From Corynebacterium aquatimens (lineage in GTDB: Bacteria; Actinomycetota; Actinomycetes; Mycobacteriales; Mycobacteriaceae): 64,000 nt of DNA. The DNA lies in assembly GCF_030408395.1 (NCBI RefSeq), contig NZ_CP046980.1, positions 744,001-808,000 on the forward strand. The letters run 5' to 3'. This document shows, piece after piece, positions 17,250-26,277 of this stretch. Every line of letters starts with the position of its first letter. Positions within the stretch are counted from its first letter, which is position 1. Made by a program: the position numbers and the translations under genes. Below the pieces are notes generated by a model. That model made no database searches. It saw only the letters and a list, made by a program, of their open reading frames with translations, and was not told where the DNA came from.

Positions 17250-17930
17250 TTAAGGGGTGTGGGTGGTGATAAAGCCGTTAACTATTGCATCTAACTCGGG
17301 TACTGAGGCCGCGACGTAGTCGGCCTGGGCCCATTCTTCCTCAGTGCCATATCCCCACTTCACAAGGGCAGTCGGGATACCGAACTGGGCTGCGCCCTCA
17401 AGATCGTGGAGTCGGTCCCCGATCATCAAAGCTGTGCCGGTAGGGATGTCCACGTTGTCTAGGACATAGGCAATCACGTCTGCTTTTGTCCGGCGCGGTC
17501 CGTCTTCTTGCGCCGCACCAAGGAAATCGATGTAACCGAGGAGCCCTTCACGATCCAAGATCGCGCGGGCAAACTGCTCGCCCTTGGACGTGGCGGTGAC
17601 CAACCGTAGACCCCGGTCTTTCCATCGCGGAAGAAGCTCACTCCACCCCTCGAAGGCGTGCGCATCCGCCCAGCCTTTGTCACGCGTGTAGTCCATGTAC
17701 GCCTCGAACGCGCGGGCGCGGGTCTCATCGTCCATGCCCAACCGCGCGAGCGTGTGCTCCATAGGCGGGCCAGGGATTCGGGCGATGAATTCATCATCGG
17801 GGTGGTCCCAACCCACTGCATCCAGGGCATGGAGGAACGCTGCGCTGACGCCGGGCAAGGAGTCAATCAAGGTGCCGTCCACATCAAGCAGGAGGGTTAA
17901 TGGTTGGCTACTGGTCACGCGGTCCAGCAT
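17250..17930 (-). CDS. HAD family hydrolase (PtkA-like / phosphoglycolate phosphatase-like)
   Basis: HAD motif I is LLLDVDGTLIDS (nucleophile Asp16), motif II lies in VTATSKG, and GDRLHDLEGA near residue 172 is motif IV. Enzymes of this subfamily hydrolyse small phosphoesters; the mycobacterial protein in the same position, PtkA, is described as a tyrosine kinase that activates PtpA. The start could be the TTG at 17954, but ATG 17930 seems better. It is upstream of ptpA in the same operon and divergent from the Nif3-like gene. Confidence 0.85.
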   Translation of the reverse strand: MLDRVTSSQPLTLLLDVDGTLIDSLPGVSAAFLHALDAVGWDHPDDEFIARIPGPPMEHTLARLGMDDETRARAFEAYMDYTRDKGWADAHAFEGWSELLPRWKDRGLRLVTATSKGEQFARAILDREGLLGYIDFLGAAQEDGPRRTKADVIAYVLDNVDIPTGTALMIGDRLHDLEGAAQFGIPTALVKWGYGTEEEWAQADYVAASVPELDAIVNGFITTHTP

Positions 17931-18004
17931 GGCAGTGCACCACCGCTCTGACAACGGGTACCGGTCCGTGGTAGTGGTGTCGCGGGCGTGCTTAGACTGG
18001 AGAC

Positions 18005-19162
18005 ATGACTACGACAGTGGGAACAACGGTGGGCGATGTGATCGCCACTCTTGAGGCCGCGTACCCGCCGGAGCTAGCGGAGAGCTGGGATGCGGTCGGG
18101 TTGATTTGTGGTGATCCCGCCGCAGAGGCAAAGAGGGTGGCGTTTGCGCTTGACTGCACGCAGCAGGTCGCTGAGGATGCGGTTGCGCTTGGCGCTGATC
18201 TTCTGGTCGTGCATCACCCCTTGCTGTTGCGCGGTGTCACCTCCGTTGCCGCGAACACGCCCAAAGGCAAAGTCATTCACACCCTGGTCACCGGGGGATG
18301 CGCGCTGTTTGCCGCCCACACAAACGCCGACTCCGCGCGTCCAGGTGTGTCGGACAAACTCGCCGAACTCGTGGGTATTGTCCCGGGGCGCCCGATAAAG
18401 ATCGTCGATAAGCATGCGCGTGACCTGTGGGGGGTCCACATCCCGCCGAACGATGTTGAGCGAGTCATGAGCTCGCTTTTTGCCGTGGGGGCGGGGCAGA
18501 TTGGCAACTACACCGAGTGCGCGTTTAGCTGGGAGGGGCGCGGCGGGTTCACACCGCAGCAGGGCGCTGACCCGACGGACGGGAAGGTCGGGGAACACTA
18601 CTCGGCCGCCGAAACCCGTGTGCAGTTTGTGGCGCCGTCGCGGCTGCGGTCCAGGCTCGTAACCGCCCTGCGTGAGGCGCATCCGTACGAGGAACCGGCT
18701 TTTGACATTACGGCGATGGAATCTGACGTTAACCCGGAGACCGCGACGGGGCTGGGGCGCGTTGGTGAATTGCCCGAAGCGATGACTTTGCGCGAATTCA
18801 CCCAGCAGGTGGCTGATGCGTTGCCCGCAACCGCGTGGGGCGTGAGGGCTGCTGGTGATCCAGATCGCATGGTGAAAAAAGTAGCGGTGTCCTCGGGGTC
18901 CGGTGACAGCTTTTTGGGTGACGCGGCCAAGCTAGGAGTTGACGTGTACGTGACGTCTGATCTGCGGCACCACCCAGTAGATGAGCACCTGCGTGCTGGC
19001 GGGCCGGCAGTGATTGACACAGCCCACTGGGCCAGCGAATTCCCCTGGACCACGCAGGCAGAAGGTATTGTCAGTAACTCGCATGAATCCGTGGATACCC
19101 ACATCATCACGCGCCGGACTGATCCCTGGACGATCTCCGCGCACCCCGCACAGACCGACTAA
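18005..19162 (+). CDS. Nif3-like dinuclear metal centre protein
   Basis: The motifs HHPLLLRG and AAHTNADSA hold the His and Asp ligands of the Nif3/YbgI family, and the C-terminal HYSSDLRHHP-like block (VTSDLRHHPVDEH) supplies the rest. At 385 residues it is the long form with an inserted PII-like domain (about 130-230), as in YqfO. The family forms hexameric rings with two metals per subunit; suggested roles include GTP cyclohydrolase-like activity. ATG 18005 has a TAGACT box (17993-17998) six bases upstream. It lies before the zinc-ribbon gene, as in mycobacteria. Confidence 0.9.
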   Translation: MTTTVGTTVGDVIATLEAAYPPELAESWDAVGLICGDPAAEAKRVAFALDCTQQVAEDAVALGADLLVVHHPLLLRGVTSVAANTPKGKVIHTLVTGGCALFAAHTNADSARPGVSDKLAELVGIVPGRPIKIVDKHARDLWGVHIPPNDVERVMSSLFAVGAGQIGNYTECAFSWEGRGGFTPQQGADPTDGKVGEHYSAAETRVQFVAPSRLRSRLVTALREAHPYEEPAFDITAMESDVNPETATGLGRVGELPEAMTLREFTQQVADALPATAWGVRAAGDPDRMVKKVAVSSGSGDSFLGDAAKLGVDVYVTSDLRHHPVDEHLRAGGPAVIDTAHWASEFPWTTQAEGIVSNSHESVDTHIITRRTDPWTISAHPAQTD

Positions 19163-19184
19163 GAAACAAGGAGCGAACAAAATC

Positions 19185-19868
19185 ATGGAACTAGCACCAG
19201 ACAAGCAGAAGCTGCTCCTTCAACTCGCTGAGGCGGAGCGCAGCAATGCGCACCCCGGCAAGGTGTCGCCGGAGCAAGAGGCACTGGACAAGCTTCTGGC
19301 GGAACGCCCGCGCATGGCGAACGCTGCCGCAGCCGCGCAAATGGCGGTCGACGACCTCGCAGCAGAGATCCTTCGTATCCAGGAAGACGAGCGGAAGCTG
19401 AAAAAGCGCGACATTGATAACAAGCGCCAGCTGTCCGCAGAAACCGACCCGGACAAACGCAAGGACCTCGAGCATGACCGCTACGCGGCCAAGTCCCGCA
19501 TCGCGGACCTGCTCTACGAGCTCAAAGAAGCCCATGGGGAGGTCAAGGCCCTGCGCGGAAACCGTGACGTGTATGGCGCCAAGCTCGACGAGCTTGACCG
19601 CAAGATCGACGCAGCCCGCCGCGCGGTAGAGGCCTTGCCGGAAGAAACCTCCGTTGATATTGACGCGCTGCGCGCGGAGATCCCGTCGTCCGTTCTTGGC
19701 CAGTACGCCATGGTCGGCGCCGCGTCCTTCAACGGTCGCACCTGTGGCGCGTGCTTTGTCCAGCTCGCGCCGGGCGAGCGCGCTGAGATCATGGATGCGC
19801 CCGCTGAGGAGCTACCTACCTGTACTAATTGCGGCGCCCTGTTGGTGCGCACGACCCCGGGCGCGTAG
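19185..19868 (+). CDS. C4-type zinc ribbon protein with coiled coil
   Basis: A 227-residue protein. The first 165 residues are a heptad-rich antiparallel coiled coil (KKRDIDNKRQLSAETDPDKRK and neighbours). The C-terminal ~50 residues hold CGACF and CTNCG, four cysteines for one zinc. The family (mycobacterial Rv2229c) is described as a nucleic-acid-binding or scaffold protein. ATG 19185 has AAGGAG ten bases upstream; the open frame starts upstream within the Nif3 gene. It is followed closely by the RNase H gene. Confidence 0.9.
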   Translation: MELAPDKQKLLLQLAEAERSNAHPGKVSPEQEALDKLLAERPRMANAAAAAQMAVDDLAAEILRIQEDERKLKKRDIDNKRQLSAETDPDKRKDLEHDRYAAKSRIADLLYELKEAHGEVKALRGNRDVYGAKLDELDRKIDAARRAVEALPEETSVDIDALRAEIPSSVLGQYAMVGAASFNGRTCGACFVQLAPGERAEIMDAPAEELPTCTNCGALLVRTTPGA

Positions 19869-19873
19869 CTGCA

Positions 19874-21058
19874 ATGAAGGTCACGGTCTATTCCGATGGG
19901 GGTTCACGCGGTAACCCCGGCGTTGCTGGTTCAGGCACCGTTGTTTATGACGAAGAAGGTGGCACCCTCGCTGAGATCGCCTACGTGGTGGGGAAGAAAG
20001 CATCCAATAACGTCGCGGAATACCACGGCCTGCTCCGCGGCCTTGAAGCCGCGCGCGATCTAGGCGCTAACGAGGTGGATGTCTACCTTGACTCCAAACT
20101 CGTGGTGGAGCAGATGTCCGGGCGTTGGAAGATCAAGCACCCGGACATGCAAAAACTAGCGCTCGAAGCGAAAGTGCTTGAGCGCGGTTTCAGCGCCGTG
20201 CACTACACCTGGGTTCCCCGCGCCAAGAATAAGAAAGCTGATGAACTCTCCAACGTTGCCATGGACGCCGCCGCCCGCGGCGACGGGCCGGGGGTGGTTA
20301 CGGGATCCTTCGTTCACACCGCCGAGGATGTAGCGGCACCTAAGACGGCGCCTCAGGCCCCTACATCGGAGGCGACACCTGCGGCGACGGGTAGTCCTGC
20401 TCATTGGTTCGGGGAAAAGACACCACCCACGCGCTTCATTTGCTTGCGTCACGGGCAGACGGAACACTCCGCGAACAAGTGGTACAGCGGATCATCGAAT
20501 CCGCCGCTGACAGATATCGGCCAGGACCAAGCACGCCGCGCGGCGGACGCAGTTGCCACCCACATCCAGAAACGGTTCGGGACGATTGGCGCCGTGGTGT
20601 CGTCTCCAAGCGAGCGCGCCCAGTCCACCGCACAAGCGTGCCTTACAGCTCTCGGCTCCCACGAGATTGAAACCATCGATGACCTGCGTGAAGTAGACTT
20701 TGGCGACTTTGAAGCCCGCTCACGCGAGGATGTCATGCGTGACTATCCGGACCAGTACGCGGCGTGGGTGGGCGACCCGCGCCAGGCCCCGCCGAACGGC
20801 GAATCCCAGGAGGAACTGTTCGCCCGCGTGACGGCCGTGCGCAAAGATCTGCAGGAGCGCTACGCGGGACAAACCGTTTTGGTGGTCACCCACATGATGC
20901 CCATCAAGTGCTTCATCGCCCAGGCTCTTGGCGGTGGCCCTGAACTTGCGCGACGACTCTTTTTGGACCTCACCTCGATCAACGTGGTGGAGTTCTACGA
21001 ACCCGGCGCTGATGTGGGTGTAGTGCGCTGCATCAACGACACCGCGCACCTGCGTTGA
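19874..21058 (+). CDS. Bifunctional RNase H / acid phosphatase
   Basis: A 394-residue fusion. Residues 1-140 form a type I RNase H domain: MKVTVYSDGGSRGNPG with the first Asp, NNVAEYHGLL with the Glu, YLDSKLVVEQ and KKADELSN with further metal-binding acids. A Pro/Ala-rich linker (about 150-185) leads to a phosphoglycerate mutase-type domain with the CLRHGQTEHS phosphohistidine motif and VTHMMPIKC. This architecture matches Rv2228c of M. tuberculosis, which degrades RNA-DNA hybrids and has acid phosphatase activity related to alpha-ribazole phosphatase. The ATG follows the zinc-ribbon stop by five bases. Confidence 0.92.
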   Translation: MKVTVYSDGGSRGNPGVAGSGTVVYDEEGGTLAEIAYVVGKKASNNVAEYHGLLRGLEAARDLGANEVDVYLDSKLVVEQMSGRWKIKHPDMQKLALEAKVLERGFSAVHYTWVPRAKNKKADELSNVAMDAAARGDGPGVVTGSFVHTAEDVAAPKTAPQAPTSEATPAATGSPAHWFGEKTPPTRFICLRHGQTEHSANKWYSGSSNPPLTDIGQDQARRAADAVATHIQKRFGTIGAVVSSPSERAQSTAQACLTALGSHEIETIDDLREVDFGDFEARSREDVMRDYPDQYAAWVGDPRQAPPNGESQEELFARVTAVRKDLQERYAGQTVLVVTHMMPIKCFIAQALGGGPELARRLFLDLTSINVVEFYEPGADVGVVRCINDTAHLR

Positions 21059-21092
21059 ACCTTGTTAGATGACCGGCACGGGTGCAACGGTG

Positions 21093-21098
21093 TAGACT
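21093..21098 (+). promoter_or_regulatory. -10 box of the RNase P RNA gene (TAGACT)
   Basis: TAGACT ends 7 bases before the first base of the RNA's outer helix at 21106, the expected distance from a -10 box to the transcription start. Confidence 0.6.
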
Positions 21099-21105
21099 TT
21101 CCTGC

Positions 21106-21528
<423 letters not shown>

Positions 21529-21585
21529 ACTTCTTCGAACGCTCTTTCCTTCGCGCTTTCCTTCGCGGAGGGCGGAATCTTCTGG

Positions 21586-21597
21586 GACAATTGTCCG
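21586..21597. promoter_or_regulatory. Palindrome GGACAATTGTCC before the RNB nuclease gene
   Basis: A perfect 12-bp palindrome ending two bases before the start codon at 21600 and ~60 bases after rnpB. It may be an operator or an mRNA 5' hairpin; there is no classical ribosome binding site. Confidence 0.4.
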
Positions 21598-21599
21598 GT

Positions 21600-23015
21600 A
21601 TGAAACTGTATGCCGCACCGCTGGATTTCCGGGAGATCGCAGAAGAATTTGGCGTGCCCACCGAGTTCAGCCCGCAGCTGCATGAGGAAGCGGCGCGCGC
21701 GCAGGATCGCTACGCGGATCAGCGCGTGGATGCGAGGTCGGTCCCTTTGGTCACCATTGATCCCGCGGGTTCGATGGACCTTGACCAGGCAGTGTTCATT
21801 GAGGCCAATGGCGATGGCTATCGGGTGCTGTACGCCATCGCGGATGTCGCAGCGTTTGTGGAGCCAGGTTCAGGGATCCACGCCGAATCGTTACGGCGCG
21901 GCCAGACCGTGTACCTGCCGGATGAGCCTGCACGCTTGCACCCAGAAGAGCTCAGTGAAAACCGGGCTTCACTGCTGCCTGGCGTGGATCGGCCCGCTGT
22001 GTTGTGGACGTTCGAGCTGGATGCCGCTGGTGAGGTAGTAGGCGCTCATGTGGAACGCGCGGTGGTGCATTCCGTGGCGCGCCTTGATTATGACGGTGTG
22101 CAGGCAGATTTGGACGCCGATTGCATGCACCCGTCCATTGCGCTTTTGCCTAAGGTCGGGCAGTTGCGTGAGGCGTCGTCCTTACGCAGGCACGCGATCA
22201 ACCTGCGTCTGCCAGCGGTGCGCGTGGTGGAGGTCCACCCTGGTCAAGGGGAGAGCGCGGGCCAGTATGAGCTCATGATTGAGCCACGCCACGCCGTGAT
22301 GGATTACAACTCCGAGATCTCTTTGCTCACCGGCATGGTCGCGGGCCGAATGATGGAGTCGGCTGGGGTGGGCTTCTTGCGCACGTTACGGCCGGCCGGG
22401 CCAGAGGCTGTAGAGACCTTCCGCACGGAGGCGCGAGCCTTGGGCTTTGAGCTTGACGACGGCGAGGATGTAGGGGCGTTTCTTACCTGCATTGATGCGG
22501 ACACACCTCGCGGAATGGCCGTGATGCGTGAAGCCCAGCGACTGCTGCGCGGGGCCGGGTACGTGGATCTGGAGCACAAGGAACCTGAAGTTCACGCGGG
22601 CATCGGTGGGTACTATTCCCACGTGACTGCGCCGCTGCGCAGATTAATTGACCGATACGCGACTGAGGTCTGCTTGGCGTTGTGCGCAGGCACGGATGTC
22701 CCGGAGTGGGTGCGTGCCGATGCGGAGCAGGTCGTGTCCACGATGGGGAAGACATCCCAGTTGGCTAACTCGGTGGATAAGGCGTGCTTGAACCTCACCG
22801 AAGCAACCGTTTTGCGCCCCTGGTTGGGGCAGAACTTCCACGGGGTGATCCTGAACACCGATGAGCAGCGGGACCAGGCCCGCGTCTTTGTTGTTGACCC
22901 GCCGGTCATGGCTGGCTGCCTTGGCCAGCCGGAGGAAGCAACAGAAACAATGCTGTCGCTGATCCGCGCCGATGTGGACACGCGCGAGGTCGCGTTTGCC
23001 TGGCCAGCGGATTAG
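21600..23015 (+). CDS. RNB-domain ribonuclease (RNase II/R family)
   Basis: A 471-residue protein. IDPAGSMDLDQAVFIEA carries the catalytic acids of the RNB nuclease domain, and YYSHVTAPLRRLIDRY is the second conserved RNB signature. Only a short N-terminal part precedes it and no S1 domain is obvious, so it is smaller than RNase R or RNase II. It is expected to degrade single-stranded RNA 3' to 5'. The open frame reaches back into rnpB, but ATG 21600 is the first start outside the RNA gene. It is convergent with the galactokinase-like gene (18 bp gap). Confidence 0.88.
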   Translation: MKLYAAPLDFREIAEEFGVPTEFSPQLHEEAARAQDRYADQRVDARSVPLVTIDPAGSMDLDQAVFIEANGDGYRVLYAIADVAAFVEPGSGIHAESLRRGQTVYLPDEPARLHPEELSENRASLLPGVDRPAVLWTFELDAAGEVVGAHVERAVVHSVARLDYDGVQADLDADCMHPSIALLPKVGQLREASSLRRHAINLRLPAVRVVEVHPGQGESAGQYELMIEPRHAVMDYNSEISLLTGMVAGRMMESAGVGFLRTLRPAGPEAVETFRTEARALGFELDDGEDVGAFLTCIDADTPRGMAVMREAQRLLRGAGYVDLEHKEPEVHAGIGGYYSHVTAPLRRLIDRYATEVCLALCAGTDVPEWVRADAEQVVSTMGKTSQLANSVDKACLNLTEATVLRPWLGQNFHGVILNTDEQRDQARVFVVDPPVMAGCLGQPEEATETMLSLIRADVDTREVAFAWPAD

Positions 23016-23033
23016 GAAGCGAGCGCTAAGCAG

Positions 23034-24191
23034 CTAACTGCTGGGTGTGCTCGCGGGGCTCCCGGGACGCAGCTCAACAACGGCGAGGCCATCGCCGTCG
23101 AGCGTGCGGAGGAACTCGTCGGCGCGTGCAGCATCCACGAAAGCGATCACCGCGTCCGACATTCCCGGTGTTGCGGGGCGCACAACTGTTGCCCCGCGCA
23201 GGGAAATAAGCTCCAGCAAGGAATCGGGGGTGGTGAGCTCCGGGTGGGCGTTCGGTTCCGCAAGAGTGGAAATCAGGTCCTGGGGCCGCAAGGAACGCAA
23301 CGCCCGGGCGACGTTTTCACCTTGACTGGACTCTGATTCCCCGTAAGCGATCCAACTGCGCGCCCTATCCGGGTCGAGTGCGGCATCAGCGCCTTTCACG
23401 TCGCGGACGGTGGCGACCCATTCCGCTACGCGATCCCCAGCGTCCGGAAGCTGGCGCAGCGAGTTCACGCCGAAGTTCGCACAGGCGCTGTCATAAAGCT
23501 CGCGGCTGGCGATAAGCGCCGGCTCGGTTGTCTGCGGGGTCCCGTGGGTGGCTGCAACGGAAAAGACCCGGAAGTGGGAGCGTTGCGGGTGTGGCGCTTG
23601 GGTGAGAGAAACATCCGAGTAGTCGATCACCGCGACGCTACTGTCCGCCCCGCGAAGAGCCGCGGTGTGGCGGGCGCGAAGGACGTGGTAGCCCCCGGCT
23701 TTGCCTGCCTGGTGGCACACCTCCGCCAAGCGCGTGCGCACCGGGGCGGTGTTCGCCTCCGGGTCGCGGGAGGACAGCGCCAAAGCAAGCGCAGCGTCAA
23801 ACGAGTGACGCGCGCCCAGCCCCGAACCGAGCGGGATGTCAGACACCACCGTGATGTCCATGCCCTGAGTATCCCGGGAGAGCATCTGACGCCCCATCAT
23901 CGTGGTGACCAGTGTCGACGCGCGCTCCGCTACATCGGATGGAACGGCCGCGTCAGCAAAGTTGCCGTAAATGCAGAAGTCCGCATCCGTGCGCGGCGAA
24001 ACAGCCACGGCAAGGCGAAGGTCTGTCAGCCCTACCGCGATCACGCCGCCGAAGTGGTCCGCGTTCGCACCAGCTACCACCCACGTCCCAGGGGTGTCAG
24101 CACGCTGAGTGGGCTCGGTCCCCGTCGCAGAAACGTGAGCATCGAAGACTCGTTGAAGAACTGGTGTGTCAGGCGCGGTCCAAACGGGCAT
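23034..24191 (-). CDS. Galactokinase-like GHMP family protein, probably degenerate
   Basis: A 385-residue protein with the galactokinase layout. VVAGANADHFGG corresponds to the galactokinase signature GRVNLIGEHTDY but lacks the Glu-His-Thr triad, and DIPLGSGLGARHSFDAALA corresponds to the GHMP ATP loop PxGxGLSSSAA with the serines largely replaced. It may therefore bind another ligand or be inactive as a kinase. It stands alone, with no galT or galE nearby. A TATTGT box (24199-24204) 7 bases upstream suggests a leaderless mRNA. Confidence 0.75.
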   Translation of the reverse strand: MPVWTAPDTPVLQRVFDAHVSATGTEPTQRADTPGTWVVAGANADHFGGVIAVGLTDLRLAVAVSPRTDADFCIYGNFADAAVPSDVAERASTLVTTMMGRQMLSRDTQGMDITVVSDIPLGSGLGARHSFDAALALALSSRDPEANTAPVRTRLAEVCHQAGKAGGYHVLRARHTAALRGADSSVAVIDYSDVSLTQAPHPQRSHFRVFSVAATHGTPQTTEPALIASRELYDSACANFGVNSLRQLPDAGDRVAEWVATVRDVKGADAALDPDRARSWIAYGESESSQGENVARALRSLRPQDLISTLAEPNAHPELTTPDSLLELISLRGATVVRPATPGMSDAVIAFVDAARADEFLRTLDGDGLAVVELRPGSPASTPSS

Positions 24192-24244
24192 GGATTCAAC
24201 AATAACGATTCGCAGATGACCGTGTGCATGTAGCCTGGGGCGCT

Positions 24245-24451
24245 ATGGCTGATCAGAAGTTTTATTTTAACCCAACCACCGGCGAAGTTACTGAGGGCAA
24301 GGTTGCCGGCTGGGATGACCGCATGGGCCCGTACGACACCCGCGAGGAGGCCGAGCGCGCGCTCGAAACCGCCCGCGAGCGCACCAAGCGTGCCGACGAC
24401 GAAGATGAGGCCGATGACAACTGGGGTGCACCGGCCTCCTGGGAGAAGTAA
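24245..24451 (+). CDS. Small SPOR-like conserved protein
   Basis: A 68-residue acidic protein beginning MADQKFYFNPTTGEVTEGK, with GPYDTREEAERALETARERTK and an Asp/Glu-rich tail. It fits small actinobacterial proteins annotated as SPOR-domain or methionine aminopeptidase-like; the function is unknown. ATG 24245 has TAGCCT (24231-24236) eight bases upstream, so it is probably leaderless, back to back with the galactokinase-like gene's own -10. A GTG 21 bases upstream is possible but has no support. Confidence 0.8.
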   Translation: MADQKFYFNPTTGEVTEGKVAGWDDRMGPYDTREEAERALETARERTKRADDEDEADDNWGAPASWEK

Positions 24452-24480
24452 ATCCTGCCGCAGTTTTGGGCAGCTGAAAC

Positions 24481-26178
24481 TTACTTCTTCTTTTTCTTCT
24501 TCTTGTCTTTCTTGGAAACAGGCTTGACGTCCTTGAACTCTTTGCGCACGTTGTTCATGGCTTCCGAGTAGCCCTTGAGTGCTTCGTCCCCACGGGCGAT
24601 CTCACGCTGGAACAAGATGCCGTAAGCGAAGGTGTCTTCACCGCGTTCACGTGCAGCGCGCACCAATCCCTCGATTCGGTCGCGGGACGTCACTGCGTCT
24701 TGGAAGTCCCCGAGGACTTCTTGCAGCTGCTTGCAGGCCTTGGACAGTTTGCCCGTCTTCAACCCGGCGCCTTTCGCCGCATTCGCGGAGTAGCGCAGCT
24801 TCTTCGCAGCCTTGCGCACGTCGTGGACGTAGTCCTCGCGCGTGTGCAGCGGCAAGGTCGTATCCGGGTAGTACTCCAACGCCAGCTTGTGGCGCTTGGC
24901 CACTTTCTTGTAGGCCTTCTCCAAGTGGTCGAAGAGGATCTCGCTTTCCGACGAACCGCTGGTCACTGGCGCGTCTTCGCCCGTTTCCTCATTGGCTGAG
25001 TCCTCACCTTCAACTGTGGCCGAGTCCTTACCCTCATCCTCTTTGGCCGAGTCCTTGCTAAAGGACTCGGCCAAAGGTGGGTTGGCAAGAAGCTCATCGA
25101 TGGCGTCGAGCATCGCGAGGTAGCGTGGCGAGTTCATGGCGGCGACGATTTTGCGGTGGGCGGCCTCATACTCGTGGCGCATGTCGTTGCGGATGTGCTC
25201 GGCTGCGGTGTCGTCCACCTGGCCGGTTTCGTCGGAGTCTAAGAGGGCGTTGAATCGCTCTTCCACAACTTCCGCGTCGCGGGCAGTGCCGAGGAGTGCG
25301 GCGAGTTCTTTCAGCTCGGATTCGAGGTGGCGCAGGCTGTCGCCCACGAGGATGCCTTCGAATGTTTCGAGCAGGCTGCGCAGTTCGCGTGTGGCTACGC
25401 GCATTTGGTGGACGGAATCCCATTCATCGTCGCGCACCTTGGGATCCCATTCGATGAGTTTGTCGCGCTGTTCGCGCAGGGCGGCGATCACGGCGGCAGC
25501 GGGGGAGTCTTCATCCAGTTCCGCGCCAGCATCCACCGGTGGCGTTGGCGCGCTCTTCACCGAGTCGCCGAGTGCGGCGGCCAGCTTCGATGGGGAGTTG
25601 GACTTCCGTCCGCCAGCATTAATCACCAACGTTGTCGCTTCATGCAGCAGCGCAGCTCCGTCCGCGGTGTCAGCGATTGCCTCAGTGAGTTCCACTTCCC
25701 ATTCGCGCCAGCTGGTCTGCTGGCCGCCGGGCAGGAGCGACCATGCTGTGACGTGGTCATCGCAAAATTCCGCGACCGCTTGCCCCCCTTCGTCGATAAG
25801 CACCTGCTCAACGCGGTGATTGTCCACTTGGGCGATGGGGATGAGATTTTCACCGCGGACGATCGCACGGACGTAATTAATAAGCTCCGCGGGCGGGGTC
25901 CCCGGATCCTCGAGCGGCGCGTGAAGCTCGCGGCGGCCGTTGCCATCGTTGGGGAGCTTGATGTGCCACCCGTCGTCCTTGCCGCCCGTGCGGCGCCGCA
26001 AGGTGATCTTCGCGCGGGTCAGCCGCAGGTCCGGAGTGTCGTAGTAGACGGCCGAGAGGTTGTGGGTCACGTCAGCATCACGCTTATCGACGGCCGTAAG
26101 TCGCGTGAAATCGGGCACCGGCGTGGCCTCGTCGACGGCGAATTTGGCTTCGACCTCAAGGTGGGCGTTGGCGCTCAT
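24481..26178 (-). CDS. CYTH and CHAD domain protein
   Basis: A 565-residue protein. The N-terminal CYTH domain starts with HLEVEAKFAV (the ExExK motif) and spans about residues 8-200; the CHAD domain spans about 230-555, with HQMRVATRELRS and VRKAAKKLRY His/Arg/Lys helices that bind polyphosphate. The tail is almost pure lysine. An acidic insert near residues 365-405 (SKDSAKEDEGKDS and neighbours) is encoded by repeats and a 15-bp hairpin. The ATG 26178 follows AAGGAAGG. The mycobacterial relative also lies near glnA2. Confidence 0.9.
   Translation of the reverse strand: MSANAHLEVEAKFAVDEATPVPDFTRLTAVDKRDADVTHNLSAVYYDTPDLRLTRAKITLRRRTGGKDDGWHIKLPNDGNGRRELHAPLEDPGTPPAELINYVRAIVRGENLIPIAQVDNHRVEQVLIDEGGQAVAEFCDDHVTAWSLLPGGQQTSWREWEVELTEAIADTADGAALLHEATTLVINAGGRKSNSPSKLAAALGDSVKSAPTPPVDAGAELDEDSPAAAVIAALREQRDKLIEWDPKVRDDEWDSVHQMRVATRELRSLLETFEGILVGDSLRHLESELKELAALLGTARDAEVVEERFNALLDSDETGQVDDTAAEHIRNDMRHEYEAAHRKIVAAMNSPRYLAMLDAIDELLANPPLAESFSKDSAKEDEGKDSATVEGEDSANEETGEDAPVTSGSSESEILFDHLEKAYKKVAKRHKLALEYYPDTTLPLHTREDYVHDVRKAAKKLRYSANAAKGAGLKTGKLSKACKQLQEVLGDFQDAVTSRDRIEGLVRAARERGEDTFAYGILFQREIARGDEALKGYSEAMNNVRKEFKDVKPVSKKDKKKKKKK
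25042..25075. repeat. 15-bp perfect hairpin within the CYTH/CHAD gene
   Basis: TTTGGCCGAGTCCTT (25042-25056) and its exact complement (25061-25075) with a 4-base loop. Two further copies of the GGC(C/T)GAGTCCT string lie upstream at about 24993 and 25018. Encodes part of the Ser/Asp/Glu-rich insert, in frame. Confidence 0.8.
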
Positions 26179-26277
26179 GGATGACAACCTTCCTTTGGAT
26201 TCCTCTAGGGGAACAAACAACGTGAAGTGCGTTCTTAACCTAGAGTTTACCTTGGCTATTTCAGTAATGTGGGGGAC

